Assembly (NCBI GenBank): GCA_030765455.1
Contig: JAVCCM010000051.1
Location: forward strand, 1 to 64,000
Direction of reading: 5' to 3'
Origin: Candidatus Electryonea clarkiae
GTDB lineage: Bacteria > Electryoneota > Electryoneia > Electryoneales > Electryoneaceae
Length of the DNA stretch: 64,000 bases
Both the position numbers and the translations under genes were made by a program. The notes under the pieces are model-generated. The model ran no database searches, was not told the DNA's origin, and saw only the letters and a program-made list of their open reading frames with translations. Each line of letters begins with the position of its first letter. Within the stretch, counting starts at the first letter, position 1. This document shows positions 36,601-44,971 of this stretch, piece after piece.

Positions 36601-39600
36601 CCTTCAGAAGAGTTAATATCTTCAACGGTAAAGTTCGCGTCGCCGCCGTTCGTAATATCGAACGACAGGGTGCTGTCTGTATCGACAAGAACACTATCAA
36701 ATGCAAGTTCACTTACCGGATCAAGGGATATGTCCGGCTGAGTACCTGTTCCTGTGAAGTAATCGGTTTCAACAATATCTACAATTTCTACACTTTCAAT
36801 AGTTAGTGTACCGAGGTAATCCGTAGCTGCAACGGGACTGAACTCAATGTTTACAGTGTGAGTATCATTCGGCGTAACCGTGAAGGATGTTCCGTTTGTA
36901 ACAGTAAACACCCCTTCAGATGAGGTTACATCAGTCACCGTGTAGTTTGCATTACCGTCATTGATTATATCAAACGAGACCGTGCTGTCAACACCCACCA
37001 GCACAATGTCAAAGGCGAGTGCATCCACAGGATCGAGCGATATCACCGGTTGGCGTCCCTCTCCCTCGAAGTAATCGACTCGATCTATATCAGCAATCTC
37101 ATCACTGATGATAGTCATCGAACCGGTATAATCCTGGGATGCCAGGGGACTGAACATCACATCAACGGTGAATGTTTCAAGAGCACCAACAATAAATGCA
37201 CTATCACTTGACGGTACTATAGTAAATGCATCATTTGTAAAGGTTATATCAGATACAGTGAAGTCCCAATCACCAGTATTTTCAACGTCGAACGACAAAG
37301 TACTGTCCGTATCGACAAGCACGACATCAAATGGGAGTACTACATCGGGATCAAGGGATATCACCGGGATACGGCCGGTTCCAAAGAAATACTCGTCCTC
37401 ACCCTCATCGTCACCAATAACAATATCCGCTATTTCAATACTCTGAATAGTCAGAATTCCCAGGTATTCCTGTTGCACTGTGGGGCTGAACCGGACACTT
37501 ACTTCGTGTTCGCCGCCATCCGCGGTTACAGTGAAATCTGTCTCACCGAGTATTGTGTACCCATTTTCTGATGAAGTGATATCAGTAACATTAAAGTCCC
37601 AATCGCCGCCGTTAGTAATCACGAAAGACGAAGTACTGTCCCTGTCCACAAGAACGTCACCGAATGATAGGAAAGGATCAGGATCGAGTGAAATCTCTGG
37701 TATCCGTCCAAACCCGGTGAAGAAGTCGTCCATGACTATATCAGCAATTTCATCACTCACGACAGTCAATGTACTTGGGAATTCCCGCGCTACAAGGGGG
37801 CTGAACAGGACATGCACTGTCTGCCTGCCACCATCAGATTCAACAACAATAGCAGTATCACTGGTTATGGCGTATGCGCCATCAAATGAGCTTATATCGG
37901 TTATTGTGAGGTCCCAGTCCCCCTGGTTGGTAATGGTGAACGAACGGGAGCTGTCCCTGTCAACAAGGACATCACCGTAATCAAGCTGAGGATCAGGAAG
38001 GATTGTAATATCAGGTTGACGACCGGTTCCAACGAAGAAATCGACAGTAATCTCATCAGCAATCTCATCGCTCTCAATTGTCAGGGTTCCAGCGTAGTCC
38101 TGCGTCGCGGTCGGACTGAACATGACTTCTATTGTTTCAGAGTTGTGTGCGGGTAGCGAAAATTCGGTGTCGCTTGTTATCGTGAAAGCGCCTTCTGAAG
38201 AGGTAATATTAGTTACCGAATAAGTCCAATCGCCATCGTTTACGATATCAAACTCCATGGTGCTGTCCCTGTCAACGAGCACATCACCGAAGTTGACTTC
38301 CTGTTCCGGGTCAAGGGAGATTACAGGCTGACGGCCGGTTCCTGAGAAGTAGTTATCATAAACCAGGTCGTCTATCTCATCACTGGCAATTGTCAGTTCA
38401 CCGCTATGAAATTGTCTTGCCAGCGGGCTGAACGTAATGTTCACCGTGCGGGGATCACCCCCGGCAACTAATGTAAACTCTGTCCCATTAACTACCTCAA
38501 ACACACCTTCAGATGAGTAAACATCAGTAACAGTAAAGTCTTCGTTACCGTTATTTTCAATGTCGAAAGACCGGGTGCTGTCCCTGTCAACGAGTACGTT
38601 GCCGTAAGGGATGTCACTGTCGGGATCGATGACAATCACCGGACCCCATCCAGTACCTATCAGGTTATCGTCAAACTCGATGGTCGGGTTATTTGGATCG
38701 TCGCAGTTAATAGTCAAGTCCGCGAAATAATCCACCGGATCGAGGGGATTGAACTCGATTGTAACAGTATTTGTTCCACCGGCTGTAATGTCAAAGCTTG
38801 TTGGTCCGTCAACTGTGAAATAATCAGGATCGTCACCACTTATCACTATGCTTGTCACTGACAGGGTAGCGTTCCCGTGATTAATCACGTCGAAAGTCAT
38901 TTCCTCCGTAGAATCAATATCAACGTTTCCATAATCGAGGACACCATCCTCTGGATCGATTTCAATTTCCGACGCCCAGCCGAGACCGGTGCAGAATTCC
39001 AGGATCTCAAGGGGGCTGTCAGGGTCGTTGCTCTGAATTGAAAGATCAGCCAAATATGTTCCAGAGAAAGGTGGTGTGAATTCTACATTTACCTGGTATG
39101 TTGCTTCAGGCTGTACGGTGAAAGGTGTTGCGGTCAATACTTCATACACTTCATTGTTAAGCGTAATGGCGGTTACAGTGAGTGCAACGGTTCCGTCGTT
39201 CTGGACTTCAAAGCTTTCCGTTGATGATTCACCTACAACCACTTCGCCAAAATCGACAACATGAGGATCGACGTCTGCAATAGCTTCCGCACCTGAACCG
39301 TATAGGAACTCAACTGTATAATCATCATAGGTTTGAGAAACTACATCTATAGTTAAATCAACTGCATACAGTTGTGGTAGAGAGGGCTCAAAATCAACGA
39401 AGATGGTTCTGTATTCACCTACAGGAAGTGTGAATTCAGTCACTGTAGTTATAGTGAAATCGTCATGACCGGTAGTCATGTTGTCAACCACGAGTTCATA
39501 GGTTCCGTCATTCCAGAGTTCGAAATTACGGGTTTCGTCGTCCCCTACTTCTACGGAACCGAAATTGATAAGCGCCGGTCTCAGATCGATATGAGGTTCT

Positions 39601-42600
39601 CCGCCTGTACCGGTAAAGAAATTCTGGTATGTTTCATCTCCCCAGTCACTTGAGATTTCAAGATGACCAAAATAATTCTCAGCATCTTCGGGCTCAAAGG
39701 TAACATTTACCCGGAATGAATCATCCGCAGCTATGTCAATCGGGAAGTCGTATCCAACTATCTGGAAAATATCCGGATTTGAACTTGCGAAGTTCAGAAT
39801 GCTTACATCTACCGCACCACGGTTATGAATCCTGAAATAATCGGTGTCATCTTCGCGGAGTTCAATGATTCCATAATTCAGATTCCCCGGTGTAACACTT
39901 ATTTCTCCAATACCTCCCAAACCCGTAAAGTAGTTTACCACGTAAGGATCGTCGAGATCTTCACTGTAAATCGTCAGCGTCGCCTGATGCACTCCGAGTT
40001 CGATCGGTGTAAAGGTCGCATTGATTTCCCGGCTTTCTCCTGCATCCATGTCGATCGGGAAAGCATTATCGTTCGGGACGAATGATACATGGTTGGAAAC
40101 GAGGCTGTCCAATGTCACTTCTACAGCACCGTTATTCGCGATATCAAAAGAGAGCGTTCGATTATTTCCGAAACGGAATGCTACCAGCCCGAAATCGAGC
40201 ATAGTAGGCTCAAGCCCGATTACCGGGATACCGCCTGTACCGGTGAAAAATGGAATGTCAATGTCATTAGCATTCGTATTGATAAAAAGATTTTCAACGT
40301 ACTGCCTGTCATCGTCGGGTTGGAATCTAACTTCAATGGGATCGGAACTTTCACCCGGCGGAATGTCTTCGATGTCCGGATCAACGATGACAAAAATGTC
40401 CGGATCACCGGTTAAAATTTCAATTATCTCAAGATCTACCTGCTCACCATCATTATAAATAACAAATGTTCTTATACTGTCTTCATCCACCTCAACTGAA
40501 CCGTATGAGAGTTGCAGTGGTGAGAGTCTCATCCTCGCCGAGCTTCCTGTTCCGGTAAGGTTGAGTTCAATCTCTTCCACACCAGGATGATCGCTTGAAA
40601 TAGTGACTGTCCCGGTGTAATCAACTGGATTAGCAGGAGAGAAAATAATATCAATATCTACACTTCCTTCCGAAGGGATAGTCGGCGTGCCGGGATCACC
40701 GACAAAATCGAAGATTATATTATCTTCATCGTTATCGGATATAGCGAAACCGGTTATATCAAGGTCTGTTTCACCTTCGTTAATGATTGTAAAGGTTTCA
40801 ATTCTGAACGTATTGGCTGACTGAAGTCCGAAACCAAGCAGTCCGGGAGACAGGTTGATCAGACCGCTGCCACCAAAACCGGAGAAATAGTCATCTACGG
40901 TAAGCTCTTCAAAAGTGTTATAAGAAATAATTAAATCGAAGTTGTGTACCCCACGAACAAGAGGCGAAAACGTTGCATCAAAATCAAAAAATGCTTGAGG
41001 TAGAACGGTTTCTTCACCAGCCCAATCTACTTCAAGGAGAACAGGATCATTAGAAGTAATATCATCAAGAACAAGGTTAGTAAGACCATTGTTTGTAATT
41101 CTGAACGTATGTGTTTCATTTTCGTGAATAGCAACTACACCGTAGTTATAAGAAGCCGGTGTCAGTCCTATACGCGGGAAACCACCTGTACCACTGAAGA
41201 AAGGTATTGATACTTCATCAAATTCCAGGTTGGCAGTATAATCGTGAGCGCCCGGTGGAGTGAAAGTTGCAGAGACCTGGGTGCTATCATTCGCTGGTAT
41301 TTCAAATGGATCAACATGTTCTGAAGTGATTGTGAAAATTCCAAGCCCGTCGTCCGAGCTCATTCCACCCACTTCCAAAAGATCAAGACCGGAATTATAC
41401 ATCCAGAACGTCAACTCTGGACTTTCTATACCCCTTTCAACAACACCGTAAGAGAGTATTGTGGGATCAAACCGGTAGTGACCCCTCGCGCCCGTACCTG
41501 TAAAGAAATCAAGTGTATGGGGACTTGCCGGATCGTTGCTGTCAATAATGAGTTGAGCAGCAAAATCTGTGTCCCTTGGCGGTACAAACGCGACATAAAT
41601 GGAATTGCTCTCTTCATCAACACCAATTATTTGCGGCATAGCAATCACTTCTCTGTCGAAGATGTCCGCGATAAATAATCCGTTTGCTGCCCACCCATTG
41701 GTATCTACTACACTGGTATCAACTTCTACATCAAAACTATTCACCTGGAGGGGCCATCTTCCTTCATTCTGGATTACAAATCTAATGGTATCCGTAGCTC
41801 CCACATCGACAACACCGAAAGACAATAATGTTGGGCTGAGTTCCATCCTCGATTCTCCACCGATTCCGGAGAGATATGGAATCTCTTCAGTAGTGTCGGG
41901 AGGATTGTCCAGAATTAATTGTATTGTGCCACGATATGTTATCGGTTCAGTTGGAGTAAACTCAACATAGCATACCTGGGATGTATTCGGCTGTAGTTCA
42001 AAATCATATTCGCCGGTCAAAACAAAATGAGGATCGTCAAAAAGAATTGAGTCAACATTTAAAATATTATTACTCTGGTTTTCTATTTCAAAGCTGTCCA
42101 GACCAGTTGCATTTACCTCGATCACTTCAAAATTTACCAGTGTCGGATGGAAAACTACCTCAGGCGATCCAACAATCCCGGTGAAGTAGTTCGTATGGGT
42201 GTCCATACCTGTTTCATCGAGTTCAAAACCGTCATTGATTCCGCCAGCTTCCCGGATCATTTCGAGAGCGGTTGGTCTTTGCTTTCTCTGCTGTCCTGAT
42301 AAACGGTTGATACCATCTCTTGATTGTTTTTGGATGGCAGGTCCACGCCGCTTACGATCAGTGCGCTTTGAATTACTGATAGAAAGCTTACGGTTGTCGG
42401 ATTTGCGAGTGGCTGTGATCTTGGTATTTCGGGCTGAAGATCGTGGTTTTGCATTAAACAACGAGTTATCACCATTGGAGCCTCCCGTCATCAGCGGAAA
42501 ATCATCCCATTGGACGATCAGGTCCCCGATATAAGCGCCGTCATCGGGCGAATGAAATTCTACCGGTAATTCAATATAATCTGGATCGTCGCCATCTATA

Positions 42601-44741
42601 AGTGGATCAAGCCGCAAATCCTCGGGAAATTCATTATCAATAAAAAATTCAGTTGTATTTGAATAGACAGTGTCAAACTCAATCTCAATATGGCTGGTGT
42701 TTGCTATGATTATTGTATCATGGCTTGTTGCGTCCGATGTAATAATTCCCATGTTCATCAAGGCTGGTTCGAGAGTATATGTCATCGGCTCGCCAATACC
42801 ACGGAAAAATCCGGATTCAACATGGACTCCATCAGGATCATCGCTTTCGATACTCAGGTCCGCCACAAAATTGGCGGCATGATCAGGAAGGAAAGTTACC
42901 TGAATATCCCAGGTACCATCCGGTGCGATTGTATAAGGAACGTTAGCGTCTTCCAGTCTGAAGACACCGGGATTGGAAGAGCTGACATTGCTTATCTCCA
43001 GGTCAACTTCGCCTGTGTTGCTTAGGATGAAAGAATCAATTTGTGTTGAATCGGAAAATCCAACCCACTCCCAATCAAGATCCCCGGTTTCGACTACGAG
43101 GTCGGGATTATCAACCAAAGCCGTGAAGAAACCAGTTGTACGTTCAGTAAATATTGTTCTTAATCCATTCTCTTCGTTGGGATCTGACCAGTCAACATTT
43201 AAGATTGCTGTAAATTCCGGATCTTCTTCAGTAGGAGTGAAGGAGACAGGTACTTCCAATGAATCATCGTCGTCAAGGATAACCGGATCTGTGAAATCAA
43301 GATTAAGCACTGAAGGCTCTGAACTTCTTACGTTCTCTATTCTTACCTCAAAAGTACTCAGGTTAGTGATTGTTATCGTATCCCTGTAAACCTCGCCGAT
43401 CTTCACTGTACCAAAATCAATCAAATCTTCTAAACCATCAAGCCCCTGCATGAGGTTCTCAAACTGAAGTATTGGCGATGAAATTGTAGTATCTCCAGCC
43501 ACATCAACCACTTCAACTGTGATAGTCATATCATGTGTACCTTCACCAAGGTCAGTCACATGGTGCCAGCGCCAGAAAACATCGAAGTTGAGTTCATACC
43601 GGTTCAAGTTATCGTTAAATGAAATAAGGGTTGTGTCACCAAGGATGGGATGTATGGGATCATAACTAAAATAATATATTGAATCATTATATTCTGTTGA
43701 TGCGTAAATATTAATGGCTGAAAGATATTTTATATTATCACTAACGGCATCATCGTCGGTAATTTCTACATGGAATGCCAGTGTATCAGAAAAGGCAGTT
43801 CCAGACTCTATTCCATCGCCTTGAAGACTTATACTCGCCCGGTCAAGGTCAAAAATGGGAACATATTTGTCTTCTCTAAAGTTTCCAAGAATGTCACCGA
43901 CTCGTATCATCACATTTTCGGTCTGGCTCAATATCTCTGTCATATCCGAAAGAACTGAAAAGTCAAGCTCAAACGCTATAAAATCCGCTGAATCTTCAAG
44001 TAGATCACCGGGAACAGCCAAATTTTCGAGCCAATTCCCCAGCTCAATTTCTCTGAATCTCAGCTCTGATAGTTCTCTGTCCTCGTCATCAAGAAAAACT
44101 AGGTATGCTAAGTCTGCATCTACACCTACACCGGGATAAAGGGCAGGCATCTTGGGGGAGGATTGTGAATAACCATCCAGTGCTACCAGGGTAATCGTGT
44201 GCTCTACTCCTAATGCCCATCGTGCTCTTTCCATCGGATTAGGCCAGACTTCCCTTGCATCGGATGTTATCCAGGGTGCGCGGGTATCAATTGTCGCAGG
44301 AAGTGCAGCAGAACTATCACTATTATCAAAATTATCAATCCAAAACGCTCTCAGGCTGAAATCGCCACCCGTCTTGTTATGATGTAATTCCAGCATGGCT
44401 GCAAGTAATGTGTCTGTTTCGAGGATCTGTTGCAGAGGGCTTATGAGCGTATCTGACACATTTGCATCAGAATTAATCTGATAAAGAGCTTGAAGCTTAG
44501 CACTGGCTGATCCGAATACTTCGGAAAACCTGATATACATTCGGGCAGGCTGTCCAACCCAGATTGTGCCGTCAACTTCCAGGACACCTATACTGTCCTG
44601 TACCGGGATGTTGGGATTGGTTGGGTCAAGGGGATTATTAACTTCCCGTTCAGGCAGCAGTTTGTCGCAGGAAAGTGTGATTAAAATCAACGCCGCTAAG
44701 ACGAATAATATTAGACCGGTTTTTCCGTTCTTCGAATACAT
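30687..44741 (-). CDS. Giant ASH/choice-of-anchor-D repeat lipoprotein, 4,684 residues
   Basis: This uninterrupted frame of 14 kb has a strong ribosome site (GGTGGAGGAAAT) and a lipoprotein signal peptide with lipobox TLSC around residue 25, Asp at +2. Residues up to about 439 are an unassigned beta-rich region, beginning with a Pro-rich linker. From about residue 440 to the end I count 38 tandem immunoglobulin-like ASH (ASPM-SPD2-Hydin) units of 95-120 residues: 'LDP...LDFGdV.vd...tFdi.N.GnadLtvt.ItS....F.i......v.a.....v.V.FsPt....Y.GtLtI.Sde.ddi...dYFtGTG'. Repeat 3 is interrupted by a basic insert. There is no T9SS domain, catalytic motif or C-terminal anchor. It is probably an extended surface fibre tethered by its N-terminal lipid; partner and purpose are unknown. 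Confidence 0.9.
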   Translation of the reverse strand: MYSKNGKTGLILFVLAALILITLSCDKLLPEREVNNPLDPTNPNIPVQDSIGVLEVDGTIWVGQPARMYIRFSEVFGSASAKLQALYQINSDANVSDTLISPLQQILETDTLLAAMLELHHNKTGGDFSLRAFWIDNFDNSDSSAALPATIDTRAPWITSDAREVWPNPMERARWALGVEHTITLVALDGYSQSSPKMPALYPGVGVDADLAYLVFLDDEDRELSELRFREIELGNWLENLAVPGDLLEDSADFIAFELDFSVLSDMTEILSQTENVMIRVGDILGNFREDKYVPIFDLDRASISLQGDGIESGTAFSDTLAFHVEITDDDAVSDNIKYLSAINIYASTEYNDSIYYFSYDPIHPILGDTTLISFNDNLNRYELNFDVFWRWHHVTDLGEGTHDMTITVEVVDVAGDTTISSPILQFENLMQGLDGLEDLIDFGTVKIGEVYRDTITITNLSTFEVRIENVRSSEPSVLNLDFTDPVILDDDDSLEVPVSFTPTEEDPEFTAILNVDWSDPNEENGLRTIFTERTTGFFTALVDNPDLVVETGDLDWEWVGFSDSTQIDSFILSNTGEVDLEISNVSSSNPGVFRLEDANVPYTIAPDGTWDIQVTFLPDHAANFVADLSIESDDPDGVHVESGFFRGIGEPMTYTLEPALMNMGIITSDATSHDTIIIANTSHIEIEFDTVYSNTTEFFIDNEFPEDLRLDPLIDGDDPDYIELPVEFHSPDDGAYIGDLIVQWDDFPLMTGGSNGDNSLFNAKPRSSARNTKITATRKSDNRKLSISNSKRTDRKRRGPAIQKQSRDGINRLSGQQRKQRPTALEMIREAGGINDGFELDETGMDTHTNYFTGIVGSPEVVFHPTLVNFEVIEVNATGLDSFEIENQSNNILNVDSILFDDPHFVLTGEYDFELQPNTSQVCYVEFTPTEPITYRGTIQLILDNPPDTTEEIPYLSGIGGESRMELSPTLLSFGVVDVGATDTIRFVIQNEGRWPLQVNSFDVEVDTSVVDTNGWAANGLFIADIFDREVIAMPQIIGVDEESNSIYVAFVPPRDTDFAAQLIIDSNDPASPHTLDFFTGTGARGHYRFDPTILSYGVVERGIESPELTFWMYNSGLDLLEVGGMSSDDGLGIFTITSEHVDPFEIPANDSTQVSATFTPPGAHDYTANLEFDEVSIPFFSGTGGFPRIGLTPASYNYGVVAIHENETHTFRITNNGLTNLVLDDITSNDPVLLEVDWAGEETVLPQAFFDFDATFSPLVRGVHNFDLIISYNTFEELTVDDYFSGFGGSGLINLSPGLLGFGLQSANTFRIETFTIINEGETDLDITGFAISDNDEDNIIFDFVGDPGTPTIPSEGSVDIDIIFSPANPVDYTGTVTISSDHPGVEEIELNLTGTGSSARMRLSPLQLSYGSVEVDEDSIRTFVIYNDGEQVDLEIIEILTGDPDIFVIVDPDIEDIPPGESSDPIEVRFQPDDDRQYVENLFINTNANDIDIPFFTGTGGIPVIGLEPTMLDFGLVAFRFGNNRTLSFDIANNGAVEVTLDSLVSNHVSFVPNDNAFPIDMDAGESREINATFTPIELGVHQATLTIYSEDLDDPYVVNYFTGLGGIGEISVTPGNLNYGIIELREDDTDYFRIHNRGAVDVSILNFASSNPDIFQIVGYDFPIDIAADDSFRVNVTFEPEDAENYFGHLEISSDWGDETYQNFFTGTGGEPHIDLRPALINFGSVEVGDDETRNFELWNDGTYELVVDNMTTGHDDFTITTVTEFTLPVGEYRTIFVDFEPSLPQLYAVDLTIDVVSQTYDDYTVEFLYGSGAEAIADVDPHVVDFGEVVVGESSTESFEVQNDGTVALTVTAITLNNEVYEVLTATPFTVQPEATYQVNVEFTPPFSGTYLADLSIQSNDPDSPLEILEFCTGLGWASEIEIDPEDGVLDYGNVDIDSTEEMTFDVINHGNATLSVTSIVISGDDPDYFTVDGPTSFDITAGGTNTVTIEFNPLDPVDYFADLTINCDDPNNPTIEFDDNLIGTGWGPVIVIDPDSDIPYGNVLVDRDSTRSFDIENNGNEDFTVTDVYSSEGVFEVVNGTEFTLVAGGDPRTVNITFSPLARQFHSGELTIASDEIDDLVYDNYFSGTGRQPVISLDPEQEVNFGDVLVDRDSTMEFDIVNDGDWTYSVTNITSSEGAFTITSDTEFSLPAHNSETIEVMFSPTATQDYAGTLTIESDEIADEITVDFFVGTGRQPDITILPDPQLDYGDVLVDRDSSRSFTITNQGDWDLTITDISSFDGAYAITSDTAIVVESDGGRQTVHVLFSPLVAREFPSTLTVVSDEIADIVMDDFFTGFGRIPEISLDPDPFLSFGDVLVDRDSTSSFVITNGGDWDFNVTDITSSENGYTILGETDFTVTADGGEHEVSVRFSPTVQQEYLGILTIQSIEIADIVIGDDEGEDEYFFGTGRIPVISLDPDVVLPFDVVLVDTDSTLSFDVENTGDWDFTVSDITFTNDAFTIVPSSDSAFIVGALETFTVDVMFSPLASQDYTGSMTIISDEIADIDRVDYFEGEGRQPVISLDPVDALAFDIVLVGVDSTVSFDIINDGNANYTVTDVTSSEGVFTVTNGTSFTVTPNDTHTVNIEFSPVAATDYLGTLTIESVEIVDIVETDYFTGTGTQPDISLDPVSELAFDSVLVDTDSTLSFDITNGGDANFTVEDINSSEGAFTFESDTAFVVGPGETVTVDVMFSPTVRQVYAGDLTIVSVEIDDIVMDDYFTGDGRQPVISFDPVDLAFGEELVDFDHDLSFDIVNDGNANLTVTSITSDEGTFTITNGTDFTVSPYTSHTVDIRFSPLASQAYSGTLTIVSTEIADIVEADYFTGTGIQPVIALDPVDEVSFGSVLVSTNGIATFDINNSGDADLTVTDVTSSDDAFTITSGTAFTVTAGGSEEVTVWFSPTAAQAYTGTLTIVSDEIDDIVEADYFTGTGIEPVITLDPLNEVDFGDVLVDFNGNATFDIDNTGDADFTVYDVASSDGAFSVTNGTVFTVDANSSRTVNVRFSPTAAGDYTGTLTITSEEIDDIVEVDYFVGTGIEPVITLNPLNELAFGDELVDFSNTLSFDIDNNGDADYTVTSVTSSEGVFTITNGTAFVVSAGGSHTVDVLFSPTVAQDYTGTLTIVGDELVDDIVETDYFTGTGVQPEITLDPLLVDGGLAFGYVLINTESDVSTFDIVNGGDADLTITDMTSSEDAFVIDYDFDVDGDITVPANTGTVTIDVTFNPTAIQDYTGTLTIVSDELVDDIVETDYFTGTGAEPVIVVDPLLVDGGLEFGGVEVDTDDELTFDIVNSGFADLTITSLTSTGAFVITPGYETTVPANDGDTDGFVTITVTFGPTVGGGQTYAGTLTIDSEELTDIVETDYFTGTGTGGTPGISVSPLLGDGGLAFGDVAVDTDDELTFDIVNSGNTDLTITSITTTGEFVITPGYTTTVPANNGAVDGSVTVTVTFSPTVGGGRTFAGTLTIDSEELDDIVETDYFTGTGTGGAVDIALTPLLADGGLEFGDQAVDTDEELTFDIVNSGNADLTITSITSTIGDGADAFVITPGYETTVLANDGTGDGSVTITVTFSPIVGGGQTYAGTLTIDSEEIADIVETDYFTGTGTGGTPDIVLSPLLADGGLEFGDQAVDTDEELTFDIVNSGNTDLTITSITSSDGAFVITPGYTTTVPANDGSVTITATFSPIVGGGQTYAGTLTIDSEELTDIVETDYFTGTGTGGSAVIALTPLLADGGLEFGDQAVDTDEELTFDIVNSGNADLTITSITSSIGDGADAFVITPGYTTTVPANDGVDDGTVTVTVTFSPTVGGGQTYAGTLTIDSEELVDIVETDYFTGTGTGGSPVITLTPLLADGGLEFGDQAVDTDEELTFDIVNIGNADLTITTITSTIGDGADAFVITPGYETTVPANDGVDDGTVTITVTFSPTVGGGRTYAGTLTIDSEEIADIVETDYFTGTGTGGAAAAVLDPDLNLDFGAVGVDVTSPLSFTIENTGNADLHVTDITAVDDDGDGVFVPQTTTVTVLAGDTETINVDFTPIAAVDYDGILTIVSTELDDIVRGATDDGYFTGTGTGTPDIALSPLLADGGLEFGDVAVDTDLELTFDIVNSGTGDLTITSITSSDDAFVITPGYTTTVPANDGADDGSVTVTVTFSPTVGGGRTFAGTLTIDSEELVDIVETDYFTGTGTGGSPTIALSPLLVDGGLEFGDQAVDTDEELTFDIVNSGNADLTITTITSTIGDGADAFVITPGYETTVPANDGVDDGSVTITVTFSPTVGGGRTYAGTLTVDSEELIDIVETDYFTGAGTGGAAAAVLNPDLNLDYGEVEVDATSPLSFTIENTGNADLHVTNITAVDDDGDDVFVPQVTTETVLAGATETINVDFTPIATVDYDGILTIVSTELDDIVRGVTDDGYFTGIGTGTPIIALSPLLGDGGLAFGDIAVDTDDEQTFDIVNSGNADLTITSITSSDGAFVITPGYTTTVSANDGAVDGSVTITVTFSPTVGGGREYDGTLTIDSEELIDVVETDYFTGNGTGGAAAATLTPDLNLDFGTVTIGEDLTLSFTIENTGNADLHVSDITSSDGVYVPDVTTPLVLAGETETINVTFTPLAAQVYPATLTISSVELADIERVGYFTGTGQEP
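30690..43424 (-). repeat. Array of about 38 ASH-domain repeats, graded divergence
   Basis: Units 1-13 (3'-distant, roughly 39000-43424) share only the fold pattern. Units 14-25 share the phrase 'VLVD.DST.SFdi.N.GD'. Units 26-38 (30690-35170) are close copies of about 330-360 bp at DNA level. In the last block, type A units (SPLLaDGGLEFGdqAVDTDeELTFDIVNSGNADLTIT) alternate with type B units (DPDLNLDFG.V.VD..SPLSFTIENTGNADLHVT) in the order A A A A A A B A A B A B. This indicates duplication of composite blocks. Confidence 0.85.
42196..42484 (-). other. Lys/Arg-rich insert inside ASH repeat 3 of the giant protein
   Basis: Between the last strand of repeat 3 (LIVQWDDFPL) and its closing NYFTG there are about 95 extra residues. 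The core, residues 765-823, has about 20 Arg/Lys and only 3 acidic residues in 59, rich in Ser, Asn and Gln (KPRSSARNTK..., SNSKRTDRKRR). The rest of the protein is strongly acidic. It is in frame, with no stop. It might be a disordered cleavage or cross-linking site, a binding site for the acidic repeats, or inserted foreign DNA. Confidence 0.7.
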
Positions 44742-44971
44742 ATTTCCTCCACCTTACAATGGCTGAGAAGTGATCTTCAAGCATAATATTGATACAGGCT
44801 GATCTGATTAATAGCCTGATCAACTAACAATTAACTGGAATGACAAATGCCATTCGAATCAAGTGCAACGAAGGCAGTACATGGAATCTCTCAACTTCAC
44901 TTGACTATGATATCAAATTAGCCCAGGGCATTATCTCCCCGGGCTGCAAATTAAAAACAAACAATAATTTA
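44742..44971. other. Intergenic region upstream of the giant gene
   Basis: These 230 bp hold the ribosome site of the giant gene and an imperfect 9-bp hairpin (AGCCCAGGG / CCCCGGGCT, 44920-44945) close to the stop of the preceding gene. The hairpin lacks a clear U-run on the minus strand. A promoter for the giant gene could lie here but none is obvious. Confidence 0.35.

Noticed and set aside
30690..43424. Periodic DNA that could be mistaken for a CRISPR array or satellite
   Set aside because: The period is 290-360 bp, in frame and codes for ASH domains; there are no short repeats with unique spacers and no cas genes.
31189..44766. Many plus-strand frames antisense to the giant gene
   Set aside because: Ser/Val/Thr-rich repetitive translations mirror the repeat DNA; none has a ribosome site or family resemblance.
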